Below, piece after piece: positions 19,163 to 28,403 of a stretch of 64,000 bases of DNA. Under the pieces are notes generated by a model, which made no database searches, was not told the DNA's origin, and worked only from the letters and a program-made list of their open reading frames with translations. The first letter of the stretch is position 1. The number at the start of each line of letters is the position of its first letter. This DNA comes from Burkholderiales bacterium (lineage in GTDB: Bacteria; Pseudomonadota; Gammaproteobacteria; Burkholderiales; Nitrosomonadaceae), in contig JACKLR010000001.1 of assembly GCA_024235795.1 (NCBI GenBank), positions 1,827,486 through 1,891,485 of the forward strand, read 5' to 3'. Position numbers and translations under genes: made by a program.

Positions 19163-19454
19163 AACGAGAGTGCATTCATCATTGGATAAGAAAACACCTA
19201 ATCGAAAAGCACCAAATGATAATATTCCCAACGAAAAACTGCTGTCCTTGAAAATTATTACTGGAAATCACACTGTCGTGGACTATTCAATTGCCAGTTG
19301 ATGCTTAAATATAGTAATTCGCACAGGACACATTTTTTTCAGCAAAAAACGGCTTCAGAAAATTGCTGTGACTTCTTTTCCAAAAGGTGTTTGCAATTAT
19401 ATAAGTTACTTATATAATATATGAAAGTGATTTTTACTTTCGTTTGAGAAAGAT

Positions 19455-20699
19455 ATGCCCTATATCAACCGGCAGATTAAAAACAATCTGCTTGAAGCGC
19501 TAACATTGAGTCCAGTTGTTTTTTTAAACGGCCCTCGTCAAGCCGGAAAAAGCACGCTTGTACAAAAAATCGCCAATGATAATTTCCCGGCAGAGTATGT
19601 TACATTCGATAGCGTTACGCAAATGGCTGCCGCCGTCAATGCTCCAGAGCATTTTTTGAAGGAGCGCAAAGGCACACTCATCATTGATGAGGTACAACTT
19701 GTACCGGATATTTTCCGGGTGCTGAAAATCGTTGTTGATGAATTGCGCCAGAAACAGGGTGGAAAAGCAACGGGCAAATTCCTGCTGACAGGTTCAGCCA
19801 ATATCATGGCGTTGCCAAAACTCTCCGATCCACTCGTGGGACGCATGCGAATCCTAACGCTGTATCCGTTTTCATGTTCGGAAGTGCTTGGTGGTACAGG
19901 TTGTTTCATTGACAGACTGTTTGACACTGATTTTCAAAGAGACGATGGAAAACATAAGCTAACCGAATTAATCCGATTGGCAACATTCCCGGAAATATCA
20001 GGCGCTCATTCTCAGGAGCGCTCCAGCTGGTTTGATAGCTATATCACAACCATTTTGCAAAGAGACGTGCGCACTTTGGCAGAGATTGAAAAACTCAGCG
20101 TTTTACCGAATCTGCTGCGTATTCTGGCCAGCCGTTCGGGTGGATTGGTCAACGATGCGGATATTGCTCGCAGTGCCGGGTTGAATCACATTACTGCAAG
20201 GAATTATAAAACGCTGCTAAAAATGCTTTTTTTAACATTCGATGTTGCCCCTTGGTACAGCAATATCGGTAAACGGCTGGTTAAATCTCCCAAAGGCTAC
20301 TTGATAGACACTTTGCTGCTATGCCATTTGTTGCAGTACGAACTGGAAAATTTGGAAAAAAACCGTCCTGAATTGTTTGGGCATGTGTTGGAAAATTTTG
20401 TGGCAGCTGAACTTATAAAACTAACATCTGCCAGTGACAATAGTCTGAACATCTTTCACTTTCGTACAAGCGACAATAAAGAGGTTGATTTTGTGTTGGA
20501 AAAACCTAACGGTCAACTTGCTGCGATAGAAGTCAAAAGTCGTGACTATGTAAATGTCCCCGATTTTATAGGACTGAAAGTGCTACAACAACTAACCGGT
20601 AATGATTTTATTTGCGGTATTGTTCTATATCGCGGGAAAGAGGTGGTACCCTTTGGAAAAAATCTATGGGCTGTTCCGTTCAGTGCACTTTGGCAGTAA
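19455..20699 (+). CDS. AAA-type ATPase with DUF4143 domain
   Basis: The 414-residue protein has Walker A NGPRQAGKSTL near residue 25, Walker B TLIIDEVQL near 74, and the sensor-like LLTGSAN. The C-terminal DUF4143 half shows GHVLENFVAAEL and FRTSDNKEVDFVLE, the latter resembling the D-ExK core of a nuclease-like fold (EVDFVLE then AIEVKS). Such proteins are common in accessory regions; their function is not established. It is sandwiched between two IS copies and replaces the left end of the second, so it probably moved with them. Confidence 0.85.
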   Translation: MPYINRQIKNNLLEALTLSPVVFLNGPRQAGKSTLVQKIANDNFPAEYVTFDSVTQMAAAVNAPEHFLKERKGTLIIDEVQLVPDIFRVLKIVVDELRQKQGGKATGKFLLTGSANIMALPKLSDPLVGRMRILTLYPFSCSEVLGGTGCFIDRLFDTDFQRDDGKHKLTELIRLATFPEISGAHSQERSSWFDSYITTILQRDVRTLAEIEKLSVLPNLLRILASRSGGLVNDADIARSAGLNHITARNYKTLLKMLFLTFDVAPWYSNIGKRLVKSPKGYLIDTLLLCHLLQYELENLEKNRPELFGHVLENFVAAELIKLTSASDNSLNIFHFRTSDNKEVDFVLEKPNGQLAAIEVKSRDYVNVPDFIGLKVLQQLTGNDFICGIVLYRGKEVVPFGKNLWAVPFSALWQ

Positions 20700-20704
20700 A
20701 AACT

Positions 20705-21876
20705 GCCTATTACATACCAATTTGTTGTTTGCCAATAAGCGTGTAAGATAAGTTGCATGATCGAAAAGATGCAATTAATGATTCATTTCTTTGTAACGCT
20801 TGCCAGACTCATTAGGCCTGGCGGAATAAAAACTGTGATGGCAGAAAACCTGTTACTGAAACAACAACTGATCGCATTGACACGCCAACGATCACGCTCA
20901 CCCCGATTAACTTCGTTTGATCGTATCTTGTTTGGGTATCTGGCATTTCTTATCAGCAAAAAACGGCTTCAGAAAATAGCGATCACTTTAAAACCCGCTA
21001 CACTTTTGAAGTTTCACCAGGCATTAGTGAAACGAAAATACAGCAAACTTTTTTCTAATAAAACACAAACGAAACCGGGTCGTAAAGGACCTGAACAGGA
21101 TCTGATTGATTTTGTGGTTGAAATGAAGCGGCGAAATCCGCGATTTGGATATGGTCGAATTGCTATGCAGATTTTTAAGGAATTCGGTATAGATATCAGC
21201 CGATTCGCCGTGGCACGTATTCTGCGCCAGAATTATAAAAATATTCCGGATAACACTGACCCATCCTGGTTGACGTTTATGGGGCATGCGAAAGACAGTT
21301 TGTGGTCAGTAGACTTATTCCGTTGCGAATCTATACTGCTCAAATCACATTGGGTAATGCTTGTAATCGATATTTATAGTCGAAGAATTATCGGCTTTTC
21401 TATACACACCGGCAACCCTGATGGTGCAGCAGTTTGTCATATGTTTAACAAAATAATCGCCAGAAAAACATTACCTAACTATTTGAGTTCGGACAACGAT
21501 CCGTTATTTGAATTCCATCGTTGGCAAGCAAACTTGAGAATATTAGGAATTAAAGAAATCAAATCGATTCCGGGCACACCCACGTCTCATCCTTTTATCG
21601 AACGCAGTATAGGACTTTGCAGACAGGAATTTTTGAATTATGTGCTATTTTGGAACGCTGAGGATTTAACCAGAAAGCTAAACCAATATCAAAATTACTT
21701 CAATGAAACGAGAGCGCATTCGTCATTGGATAGGAAAACTCCCAACCAAAAAGCATCAAATAATGACATTCCCAACGAAAAACTGTTGTCCTTAAAAAAT
21801 TATCACTGGGAATCATCCTGCCATGGACTATTCAATTTGCCCGTTGTCGCTTAAATATAGTAATTCGCACAGGACA
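20705..21876 (+). mobile_element. rve-type IS, nearly complete copy with missing left inverted repeat
   Basis: The right end is ATATAGTAATTCGCACAGGACA, ending at 21876. The left side matches the copy at 23865 only from about 20705, so about 25 bases including the left inverted repeat are lost at the junction with the DUF4143 gene. The transposase gene is intact. Confidence 0.7.
20757..21854 (+). CDS. Transposase with integrase core (rve/DDE) domain
   Basis: The 365-residue protein has an N-terminal helical part and the insertion-sequence core with DDE residues at WSVDLFRCES, SSDNDPLF and HPFIERSIG. FNETRAHSSLDRKTP near the C-terminus is typical of IS3/IS481-like transposases. It is the only full-length copy of this family in the window; others lie at 16998, 18439 and 23865. 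Its start ATG follows the 5' block AGATAAGTTG that is shared with the copy at 23937. Confidence 0.85.
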   Translation: MIEKMQLMIHFFVTLARLIRPGGIKTVMAENLLLKQQLIALTRQRSRSPRLTSFDRILFGYLAFLISKKRLQKIAITLKPATLLKFHQALVKRKYSKLFSNKTQTKPGRKGPEQDLIDFVVEMKRRNPRFGYGRIAMQIFKEFGIDISRFAVARILRQNYKNIPDNTDPSWLTFMGHAKDSLWSVDLFRCESILLKSHWVMLVIDIYSRRIIGFSIHTGNPDGAAVCHMFNKIIARKTLPNYLSSDNDPLFEFHRWQANLRILGIKEIKSIPGTPTSHPFIERSIGLCRQEFLNYVLFWNAEDLTRKLNQYQNYFNETRAHSSLDRKTPNQKASNNDIPNEKLLSLKNYHWESSCHGLFNLPVVA

Positions 21877-21965
21877 GCTTCAATATTCACTTGTGATTTC
21901 AGCTTGTAAATTATATTTATCTGTATAATGATTAATTATGATTACTACCGATTAAGGAATTAAAA

Positions 21966-22214
21966 ATGGCAAGTGAAACAGGACGTATGAGTGTATCAGT
22001 GACATTAGAAAAACAAGAAAAATTAGATGCTATTGCAAATAGTTTGGACCGTTCTCGAAATTGGCTGGTTAATCAGGCTATAGATCACTATCTGGAAATT
22101 TACGATTGGCAAACAAAGAAAATTCAAGAACGTCTGGATATTGCTTCGGGAAAAAATGCACAGTTCCATTCGAGCGATGATGTCGATGCCATCATAAATA
22201 AATTTAAAGCATGA
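21966..22214 (+). CDS. CopG/ParD-like antitoxin (ribbon-helix-helix)
   Basis: The 82-residue protein has an N-terminal ribbon-helix-helix: MSVSVTLEKQEKLDAIANSL, then DRSRNWLVNQAIDHYLEIY. The ATG follows AAGGA at a normal distance. Its last codons overlap the start of the toxin gene (ATGA), so the two are translated together. Antitoxins of this type neutralise the RelE/ParE partner and repress their own promoter. A TATAAT hexamer lies at 21924-21929. Confidence 0.85.
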   Translation: MASETGRMSVSVTLEKQEKLDAIANSLDRSRNWLVNQAIDHYLEIYDWQTKKIQERLDIASGKNAQFHSSDDVDAIINKFKA

Positions 22215-22510
22215 GTGCTGTTGTATGGCTTAATGAAGCGCTAGAAGATTTGAAATCTATTGGCGATTATATTGCACTAGAAAATACCAATGCTGCTTAT
22301 AACGTTTTAATTAGAATAAAAGCTGCTGCTGATAATTTATTGCGTCACCCAGAAATTGGTCGACCAGGTCGTGTTTTTGGTACGCGCGAGATGATAATGA
22401 ATGATCTTCCATACATTCTCGTTTATCAGATAACCGACAAAGATATTCGTATTTTGGCTGTCATGCATACAGCCAGAAAATGGCCACAAAACTTTAAACG
22501 CTCTCGCTAA
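22211..22510 (+). CDS. RelE/ParE-family toxin
   Basis: The 99-residue protein shows the ParE/RelE fold: WLNEALEDLKSIGDYIA, then HPEIGRPGRVFGTREMIMNDLPYILVYQI and ILAVMHTARKWP. Length and the final H-x-x-R-x-W block are standard. It overlaps the antitoxin gene by four bases. The target (gyrase or ribosome) cannot be told from sequence alone. Confidence 0.87.
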   Translation: MSAVVWLNEALEDLKSIGDYIALENTNAAYNVLIRIKAAADNLLRHPEIGRPGRVFGTREMIMNDLPYILVYQITDKDIRILAVMHTARKWPQNFKRSR

Positions 22511-22637
22511 TAGCTATACTCAAAAGTATCAAATAATCATCAACAAGGAAATCCTCCTTTTCCAAACCTTCAACAAAACCACATGCATCAGTAGTAGCAT
22601 GTTTTATATGGTTAAGATAATCAGAAAGCCGATTCAT
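22494..22637 (-). pseudogene. hepT: Truncated HEPN-type toxin (HepT/DUF86)
   Basis: Two bases after the stop of the MntA-like gene, an ATG at 22637 opens a frame reading MNRLSDYLNHIKHAT, then GFVEGLEKEDFLVDD. This is the first 35 residues of DUF86 HEPN proteins. The frame then runs into the end of the ParE gene and stops. The RX4-6H nuclease motif is absent, so the toxin is dead. It was too short for a routine gene call. Confidence 0.7.
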
Positions 22638-22639
22638 TC

Positions 22640-22939
22640 TTACACAGGTTGCGCTTCACCTACCACTTGATCACGGAATTTCTGTGGTAGATCACCTGGT
22701 GTTAGCAAATCAACATTAACACCCAACAATTCTTCCAATTCGACCTGCAGCTCACCAAGATCGAACAGCGTTGCACCTGGAAGAGTATCCACCAATAAGT
22801 CTAGATCACTATCGTCTTTATTGCATTTATCTGTTCCATGGAGTACTGACCCAAACACGCGTAGATTCGTCGCACGAAAACGACTCACTATTTTGCGAGC
22901 AGCATTTCGGTTTCGATTGAGTGCAATTGATGGTCGCAT
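22640..22939 (-). CDS. mntA: MntA-type nucleotidyltransferase antitoxin
   Basis: The 99-residue minimal nucleotidyltransferase has FGSVLHGTDKCNKDDSDLDLLV, the GSX10DXD motif with two metal-binding Asp residues. VNVDLLTPGDLP follows, which holds the third acidic residue. In MntA-HepT modules this protein adds nucleotides to the HEPN toxin and inactivates it. Here the partner directly downstream is cut after about 35 codons, so the antitoxin is an orphan. Confidence 0.85.
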   Translation of the reverse strand: MRPSIALNRNRNAARKIVSRFRATNLRVFGSVLHGTDKCNKDDSDLDLLVDTLPGATLFDLGELQVELEELLGVNVDLLTPGDLPQKFRDQVVGEAQPV

Positions 22940-23198
22940 AGGTAAGTAAGTTGCTCCGGCATACTGAATTTAAAGTGAAATGAGAATAGCAAGCTCTGTT
23001 ACAAAATCAAAAAATAATAGCTTGGATTCAAGTAATAAGTGCAACTAATTTACACGGCAAGCAAATCAACTTGCCGTCCCCAAAATAATTCATACAGATC
23101 GGCTTCCTAAAAAGTGCATTTTGTGCATAACACAAAAGGATCGATGTCACTTTTACTTTTATGCTATCATTGAATTCAAAAGATAGGAATGATATCAA

Positions 23199-23438
23199 AT
23201 GTCTGTGGTTACAGTTCGAAATTTACCTGAAGAAGTACATCGCGCGCTCAAGCTACGAGCAGCTCAACATGGACGCAGCACAGAAGCTGAGATCCGAAAA
23301 ATCCTGGAAGAAGCAGTGCGTCCTGAAGAGCGAGTCAAAATTGGTTCAGAACTTGCGGCCTTTGGGCAACAACTTGAAGGAATTAATCTCGACGTTACCC
23401 GTGAAAAAACGCCGACAGAGCCTGCCGTATTCGAATGA
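23199..23438 (+). CDS. fitA: FitA-like antitoxin
   Basis: The 79-residue ribbon-helix-helix protein has SVVTVRNLPEEVHRALKLRAAQHGRSTEAEIRKIL, characteristic of FitA/StbC antitoxins. Its stop overlaps the start of the PIN toxin gene by four bases (ATGA). AGGAATGAT lies just before the ATG. The pair should autoregulate. Confidence 0.9.
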   Translation: MSVVTVRNLPEEVHRALKLRAAQHGRSTEAEIRKILEEAVRPEERVKIGSELAAFGQQLEGINLDVTREKTPTEPAVFE

Positions 23439-23854
23439 TCATCCTGGATACAAATATCATTTCTGAACCAATGAAACCGAACAGCAATACGGCAGTAACT
23501 GCCTGGCTTGATCGGCAGTTGGCTGAAACACTTTATCTGACAGCAACGAGTTTCTCCGAATTGTTGGTCGGAATTGAAATCTTGCCGGATGGCAAACGTA
23601 AACAGGAATTGAGAACTGCATTGAGAGAGCTAATTATAAAGCTTTTCGGTCCGCGTATCCTGCCATTCGATCAGCAAGCCGCTATAGCATACGCACCTTT
23701 GATCGGTCGTGCCAAACTTGGTGGCCAATCAATCTCAGTAGCAGATGGACAGATCGCAGCAATCGCTAGCGTTCATGGGTTTACTATAGCAACACGAGAC
23801 GTCTCGCCTTTTGTAGCCGCTGGGGTACCCATGATCAATCCATGGGAACAATAA
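23435..23854 (+). CDS. fitB: FitB/VapC PIN-domain toxin
   Basis: The 139-residue PIN ribonuclease keeps the acidic metal-binding residues: MIILDTNIISE (Asp5), FSELLVGIE (Glu near 42), SVADGQIAAIA (Asp near 103) and TRDVSPF (Asp near 120). Length is standard. It is translated with FitA. The gene ends ten bases before the left end of the IS at 23865. Confidence 0.92.
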   Translation: MIILDTNIISEPMKPNSNTAVTAWLDRQLAETLYLTATSFSELLVGIEILPDGKRKQELRTALRELIIKLFGPRILPFDQQAAIAYAPLIGRAKLGGQSISVADGQIAAIASVHGFTIATRDVSPFVAAGVPMINPWEQ

Positions 23855-23936
23855 TTCAAGGTCGTGTCGTTCGAATACTAATTTTCTATTGCATAGCCAA
23901 CATGTTGTCTAGCCATAAGAGTGTGAGATAAGTTGT

Positions 23937-25398
23937 ATGATCGAAAAGATACAATTATTGATTCACTTTTTTGTGACGCTTGCCAAGCTCATTAGGCCCG
24001 GTGGAATAAAAACTGTGATGGCAGAAAACCTGTTACTGAAACAACAGCTGATCACTTTGATACGTCAACGATCACGCGCACCCCGATTAACTGCGTATTC
24101 CGGTGAGAATGAACAGTCATTCCGGTGTGTTGAACGCTAATTCCGGGAAACATGTCTCCTTACCAATTAAGAGTAAGAAACAGCAAACATGAGAATTCAA
24201 TATTGGGCATTCTTATCCTTGAGCCTCATAATAAACGGCTACTGTAATCCCCGTAAACTCAAGGATGTATGCGAAGCAAACACCCGAAGGGTTTATCCTT
24301 GAATTTATGGGGATGGAAGAAAAAATATTTTTTGAGGCTAACAAAAATTTAGTAACAATGTTCATTTCCAACCGGAATGGTTGTTTAGTTCTGCCAGAAT
24401 ACGTGTTCATTTAAAACCAGAATAGCTGTTCAACTTTAGCCGGAATATGCATTAACTTCTTTTGATCGTGTCTTGTTTGGTTATCTGACATTTTTTATCA
24501 GCAAAAAACGGCTTCAGAAAATAGCAATCATTTTAAAACCCGCTACACTTTTGAAGTTTCACCAGGCATTGGTGAAACGAAAATACAGCAAACTTTTTTC
24601 CAGTAAAACACAAACGAAACCGGGTCGTAAAGAACCGGAACAGGATCTGATTGATCTTGTGGTAGAAATGAAGCGGCGAAATCCGAGATTTGGGTATGGC
24701 CGCATTGCTATGCAGATTTTTAAGGAATTCGGTATAGATGTCAGCCGATTCACCGTGGCACGTATTCTGCGCCAGAATTATAAAAATATTCCGGATAACA
24801 CTGGCCCATCCTGGTTGACGTTTATGGGGCATGCGAAAGACAGTTTGTGGTCAGTAGACTTATTCCGTTGCGAATCTATACTGCTCAAATCACATTGGGT
24901 AATGCTTGTAATCGATATTTATAGTCGAAGAATTATCGGCTTTTCTATACACACCGGCAACCCTGATGGTGCAGCAGTTTGTCATATGTTTAACAAAATA
25001 ATCGCCAGAAAAACATTGCCTAACTATTTGAGTTCGGACAACGACCCGTTATTTGAATTCCATCGTTGGCAAGCAAACATGAGAATATTAGGAATTAAAG
25101 AAATCAAAACAGTTCCTGGTACACCACTTCTCACCCCTTTATCGAACGCAGCATAGGGCTTTGTCGACAGGAGTTTTTGAACCATGTGCTATTTTGGAAC
25201 GCTGAGGATTTAACCAGAAAGCTAAACAAATATCAAAATTACTTCAATGAAACGAGAGCGCATTCATCATTGGATAGGAAAACTCCCAGCCAAAAAGCAT
25301 CAAATGATGACATTCTCAACGAAAAAATGTTGTCCTTGAAAAATTATCACTGGGAATCATGCTGTCGCGGACTATTCTATTTGCCAGTTGAGGCTTAA
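23937..25398 (+). pseudogene. Broken transposase of the rve-type IS
   Basis: The gene is read in three pieces. The first reaches 24092, where the MITE begins. The second continues from 24458 after the duplicated target ATTAACT. Near 25120 a one-base change relative to the intact copy shifts the frame (GTPLLTPLSNAA-stop in place of HPFIERS), and the third piece runs from 25157 to 25398. The Glu of the DDE triad is lost from the main frame. Confidence 0.85.
24093..24450. mobile_element. 358-bp non-autonomous IS21-like element (MITE)
   Basis: The block is flanked by a 7-bp target duplication ATTAACT (24086-24092 and 24451-24457) and bounded by GCGTATTCCGG and CCGGAATATGC. Inside each end are further spaced ATTCCGG / CCGGAAT copies (24115, 24137; 24371-24445), the multiple terminal sites typical of IS21 elements. 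It encodes no transposase. The uninterrupted sequence is known from the copy at 20900. Confidence 0.8.
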
Positions 25399-25421
25399 AT
25401 ATAGTAATTCGCACAGGACAG

Positions 25422-25574
25422 GAACTCGGCGGCTGGGAGTCAGAAGAAATGGCAAGACGGTATGCTCATCTGTCGAAACCGCAGCTTTTGGAGCATGCCG
25501 AACTCGTCTCTAATGTCTTTATTGGCACAAATCTGGCACACACAAAGAAAAAAGAGGCTAGAGAAAACCTCTAA
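25422..25574 (+). pseudogene. C-terminal fragment of a tyrosine integrase
   Basis: Directly after the IS end the frame reads ELGGWESEEMARRYAHLS and KPQLLEHAELVSNV. This is nearly identical to the end of the intact integrase at 62459-63484 and includes the Tyr nucleophile. A terminator-like hairpin (AAGAGGCTAGAG/CCTCTAACCTCTT, 25553-25580) follows as in the intact copy. It is the surviving tail of an earlier element that sat at the same tRNA site. Confidence 0.88.
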
Positions 25575-25586
25575 CCTCTTGATTTT

Positions 25587-25697
25587 ATGGTGGACAGCAA
25601 TGGAGAAATCTCGAACCAGCTTTTCTCAGTTTTACAGGACTGGAACGAAAGTTTAAAGGGGATGCCGCTGGATATTTGTCCGTGTCCTGAGCCGTAA
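25587..25697 (+). pseudogene. Detached 3' end of the serine recombinase gene at the left attachment site
   Basis: From the core ATGGTGG an open frame continues MVDSNGEISNQLFSVLQ then DWNESLKGMPLDICPCPEP and stops at 25695-25697. In the circular form it would be in frame with the recombinase at 55155, which meets the same core as NYE-MV. So this is the original C-terminus of that protein, separated by integration. It has no start of its own. Confidence 0.75.
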
Positions 25698-25850
25698 AAT
25701 AAACTATAAAAATCAGCCTCTGACAGCGGTACGTCGATAAACCGGCGCACCGCTGTTTTCTATTGTCAAATTTCACCCTAATGGAGCCACCCGTTTTCGG
25801 TCTAATGGAGCCACTTTAAAACGCAAATTTTCGGGTTCAGACAGGGTGTA

Positions 25851-26621
25851 TTATTTTCCTTTTTTGGGTTCTTTATCAAGTTGTTCGTCAATAGGTTTTG
25901 GTGAACGATAACTTTTACCATCCAGGACGACGCGGTAAGCGCCGTGTCTGAGTCTATCCAGGGTTGCCGCGCCTAGCAGTTGATTGGGGAAGGCATCCCC
26001 CCATTCGCCAAAGTCCAGATTACTGGTAATCACTGTGGCCGTGCGTTCATACCGTTCAGCCACCAGATCGTGGAAGTCCTCGTCATGGGGTGGTCGCAGT
26101 GGTTTAAGGCCGAAATCATCAATAATAAGCAGCGGTATTTTCGCCAGATTCTGGAACTTGCGGTCATATGTATCGGTAGCACGAGCGGCGTGCAAAGAAC
26201 TGAGCAGTTGTGACTGCGAGGTAAACAGGACGTCATGTCCCTGGCGTACTGCGGCATGGCCAATGGCCTGTGCGATGTGACTTTTTCCGGTGCCGCAGGG
26301 TCCGGCGATGAGCACGGCAACCTTTTCTTCGATAAAACGTCCGGTGACCAGTTCGTGGATTAATGCCGAGTTGATGTTTGGATTGAAGTTGAAGTCGAAC
26401 TGATCGAGTGTTTTCTGGGTGCGGAAAGCCGCACGCCGTAAACGGGAAGCAAAACGTTTCTGCTCTCTTCGCGCCACTTCATCGGCGATCAACAAGGCAA
26501 GAAATTCAGGATATGGTAGCTTTTTATCGATTGCCTGTTTATTGCGGGATTCCAGCGAGTCGAGAATACCGGAGAGTCTGAGCTGTTTGAGCATCGGTGT
26601 CAGTTCGGGGATTGGATTCAT
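25851..26621 (-). CDS. istB: IS21 helper ATPase IstB
   Basis: The 256-residue AAA+ protein has Walker A AGPCGTGKSHIAQ, Walker B LLIIDDFGL and sensor TVITSNLDF. IstB assembles on target DNA and hands it to the IstA transposase. It lies 19 bases downstream of istA on the same strand. Length and motifs look intact. Confidence 0.93.
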   Translation of the reverse strand: MNPIPELTPMLKQLRLSGILDSLESRNKQAIDKKLPYPEFLALLIADEVARREQKRFASRLRRAAFRTQKTLDQFDFNFNPNINSALIHELVTGRFIEEKVAVLIAGPCGTGKSHIAQAIGHAAVRQGHDVLFTSQSQLLSSLHAARATDTYDRKFQNLAKIPLLIIDDFGLKPLRPPHDEDFHDLVAERYERTATVITSNLDFGEWGDAFPNQLLGAATLDRLRHGAYRVVLDGKSYRSPKPIDEQLDKEPKKGK

Positions 26622-26640
26622 GGTTTTCTCCTTTTATTGG

Positions 26641-28230
26641 TTAATGTTTTAGTAAGGTTTGTATGTTCCGGCAGAAGCGGCCCTGGCCGGTATAGCTGTC
26701 GGCCAGATTGTCAAAGGCCAGCTGTGGCGAGGGGTGTTGATCGAGGCCTTTTTCAAGAATAGTCTTGACGGTGCGATAGCGCGGGTTGTGGTAATCCAAC
26801 GCCCTTTGACAGGCAGCTTCAAGCCGGATGTTGCCGTACTTGTTTTTCAACCGGATCAGTCCCTGGGCTGCGCGCAGATTATCCAGCACCCGGTCGGCGA
26901 ATAGTTGTCTGACCAGTTGATGGCAGTGTTTACCGATTGCCTCCGATTGTTTCAGACACCACTGAGGATCGCGCATTTTCCAGGCAATGGCTTCCGGCGG
27001 CAGATGGTCATCTGAAGTGGAACGTGCACCAGGGCGCGATTGCCGGGGATGTACAGCTACCAGTTCATGATCACGAAAAACCCGGATGGTCGCAGAACTG
27101 GCTTTTAACCAGAGCGACTGACCGATCAGTCTGAATGGCGCCGAGTACAGGCATTTCTCAAACTGCACATGACTATCCCGATGCACCTTGACCTTGTGCC
27201 AGCTGGCCAGTTCAGGCGGATTGGTCGGTAAAGGAGTCAACAGCGGTTGTTCCAGGCTGAAGCGTAACAAGGGTTTTTCATGGGTGGAACCATGAATACG
27301 GTTACCCGCTACATGGAATATCCAGTCATGCAATTGCCGGTTGGCATCCTGTAGATTCCGGAATTCGCGCAACGGTGTAAAACTGCGCTTGAGATACTTG
27401 ATGCCCGATTCCACACGCCCTTTTTTCTGCGGCTGTCGAGGTGGACAGGCATCGATTTTAAAACCATAACCCTCGGCACATTGCGCATATGCTCTTTGCA
27501 CTTGAGGGTCATAGATGCAGGCACGGGTAATTGCACATTTGGCGTTATCAATAATGATCCGTCCAGGAACGCCATTGAACCATTCGAAGGCATGGCGGTG
27601 ACAATTCAGCCAGGTGTCAATCTTCTGGTTCAGGACAAGCTCGGCATACTGATGGCGACTCCAGCACAGTGTCATCAGAAAGAACCAGGTTTTAAGTTCT
27701 TCGCCCGTTCGGGTATCAACCAGTCTTGGGCCTGTACCGAAGTCAACCTGCGCCGCTTCGGCAGGTTCAAACTCCAGATGCATGGTGGCATTGGGCTGTG
27801 TTGGCTTTAATGAGCGAACAAACCGATAAACAGAAGCGTAACTGCCGTCGAACCGATGGTTGCGCACCAGGGTCTGGTAGATAGTCTTGGCCTGCACACC
27901 GTTGGCAACCCACTGCGCGACAGTATCACGGTAGGGTTCAACGCAGGAACCTGTCGTTGCAGAGGATTGCTGTGCCGGTTGATTCAAGTACTGTGCAAGC
28001 ATTTCATCATCCGGCAGATGACGGTCTGTATCCAGCCAGCCTTGTTGCAAGGCAATTTGCCGCAGCGCCTTGGCTTTGGGCCGACCTATCAGCCCAGCTC
28101 TGGCCAATGCCCGGTCGGAATCTCCGAGACGCATGCGGACTATGATTTGACGATATTCAAACATTTCGAATCTCCTGTTGCTCATGGTTATCCTCTGATA
28201 AAAAATCAACAGAATAACCAGCAGTGACAA
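26641..28230 (-). CDS. istA: IS21 transposase IstA
   Basis: The 529-residue DDE transposase has the acidic residues in VDFGTGPRLV, IIDNAKCAI and KGRVESGIKYLK, preceded by a helix-turn-helix region and followed by a beta-barrel-like C-terminus. MSNRRFEMFEYRQII suggests that the true start may be the ATG at about 28185, 15 codons downstream of the longest frame. It appears functional together with istB. Confidence 0.92.
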   Translation of the reverse strand: MSLLVILLIFYQRITMSNRRFEMFEYRQIIVRMRLGDSDRALARAGLIGRPKAKALRQIALQQGWLDTDRHLPDDEMLAQYLNQPAQQSSATTGSCVEPYRDTVAQWVANGVQAKTIYQTLVRNHRFDGSYASVYRFVRSLKPTQPNATMHLEFEPAEAAQVDFGTGPRLVDTRTGEELKTWFFLMTLCWSRHQYAELVLNQKIDTWLNCHRHAFEWFNGVPGRIIIDNAKCAITRACIYDPQVQRAYAQCAEGYGFKIDACPPRQPQKKGRVESGIKYLKRSFTPLREFRNLQDANRQLHDWIFHVAGNRIHGSTHEKPLLRFSLEQPLLTPLPTNPPELASWHKVKVHRDSHVQFEKCLYSAPFRLIGQSLWLKASSATIRVFRDHELVAVHPRQSRPGARSTSDDHLPPEAIAWKMRDPQWCLKQSEAIGKHCHQLVRQLFADRVLDNLRAAQGLIRLKNKYGNIRLEAACQRALDYHNPRYRTVKTILEKGLDQHPSPQLAFDNLADSYTGQGRFCRNIQTLLKH

Positions 28231-28403
28231 AAAATCCGAACCCGAAATCCGGTGAATGCAGCCTAATCAAATGGCTCCATTATGGTGAAAATTAAGTGGC
28301 TCTATTACAGTGAAATTTCACTGGTTCCATTATGGTGAAATTGGACTGGCTCTATAGGGGTGAAAACTGACATCTATTCCAAATTCATTTTTCTGTTTTT
28401 ATC

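Larger units (their letters stand above)
18439..19330 (+). mobile_element. Deleted copy of the rve-type IS, with later insertions
   Basis: The left end resembles TGT..TGTTCGAAATACTAATTT and the right end is the family end ATATAGTAATTCGCACAGGACA at 19309-19330. Only the last part of the transposase remains (18920-19300: VLFWSTEDLG, LNQYQDYFTE, TRAHSSLDRKTP-like). It is interrupted by an IS3-type orfA fragment and by a 141-base hairpin block. A further 30-base scrap of the same transposase follows at 19338-19367. Confidence 0.6.
23865..25420 (+). mobile_element. rve-type IS copy broken by an IS21-type MITE and a frameshift
   Basis: The left end TGTCGTTCGAATACTAAT at 23865 and the right end GTAATTCGCACAGGACA ending at 25420 are imperfect inverted repeats. 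Apart from the 358-base insertion it is more than 90% identical by eye to the copy at 20705-21876. It has inserted into an older integrase gene, whose last 50 codons continue directly at 25422. Confidence 0.8.
25764..28372 (-). mobile_element. IS21-family insertion sequence
   Basis: The ends TGTCAAATTTCACCCTAATG (25764) and the complement of GGTGAAAACTGACA (ending 28372) are inverted repeats. Several internal copies of GGCTCCATTATGGTGAAA-like sites lie inside (two left, four right), as expected for IstA binding. A TCTAT duplication flanks the element. It carries istA and istB and has inserted 91 bases upstream of mobC. Confidence 0.88.
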
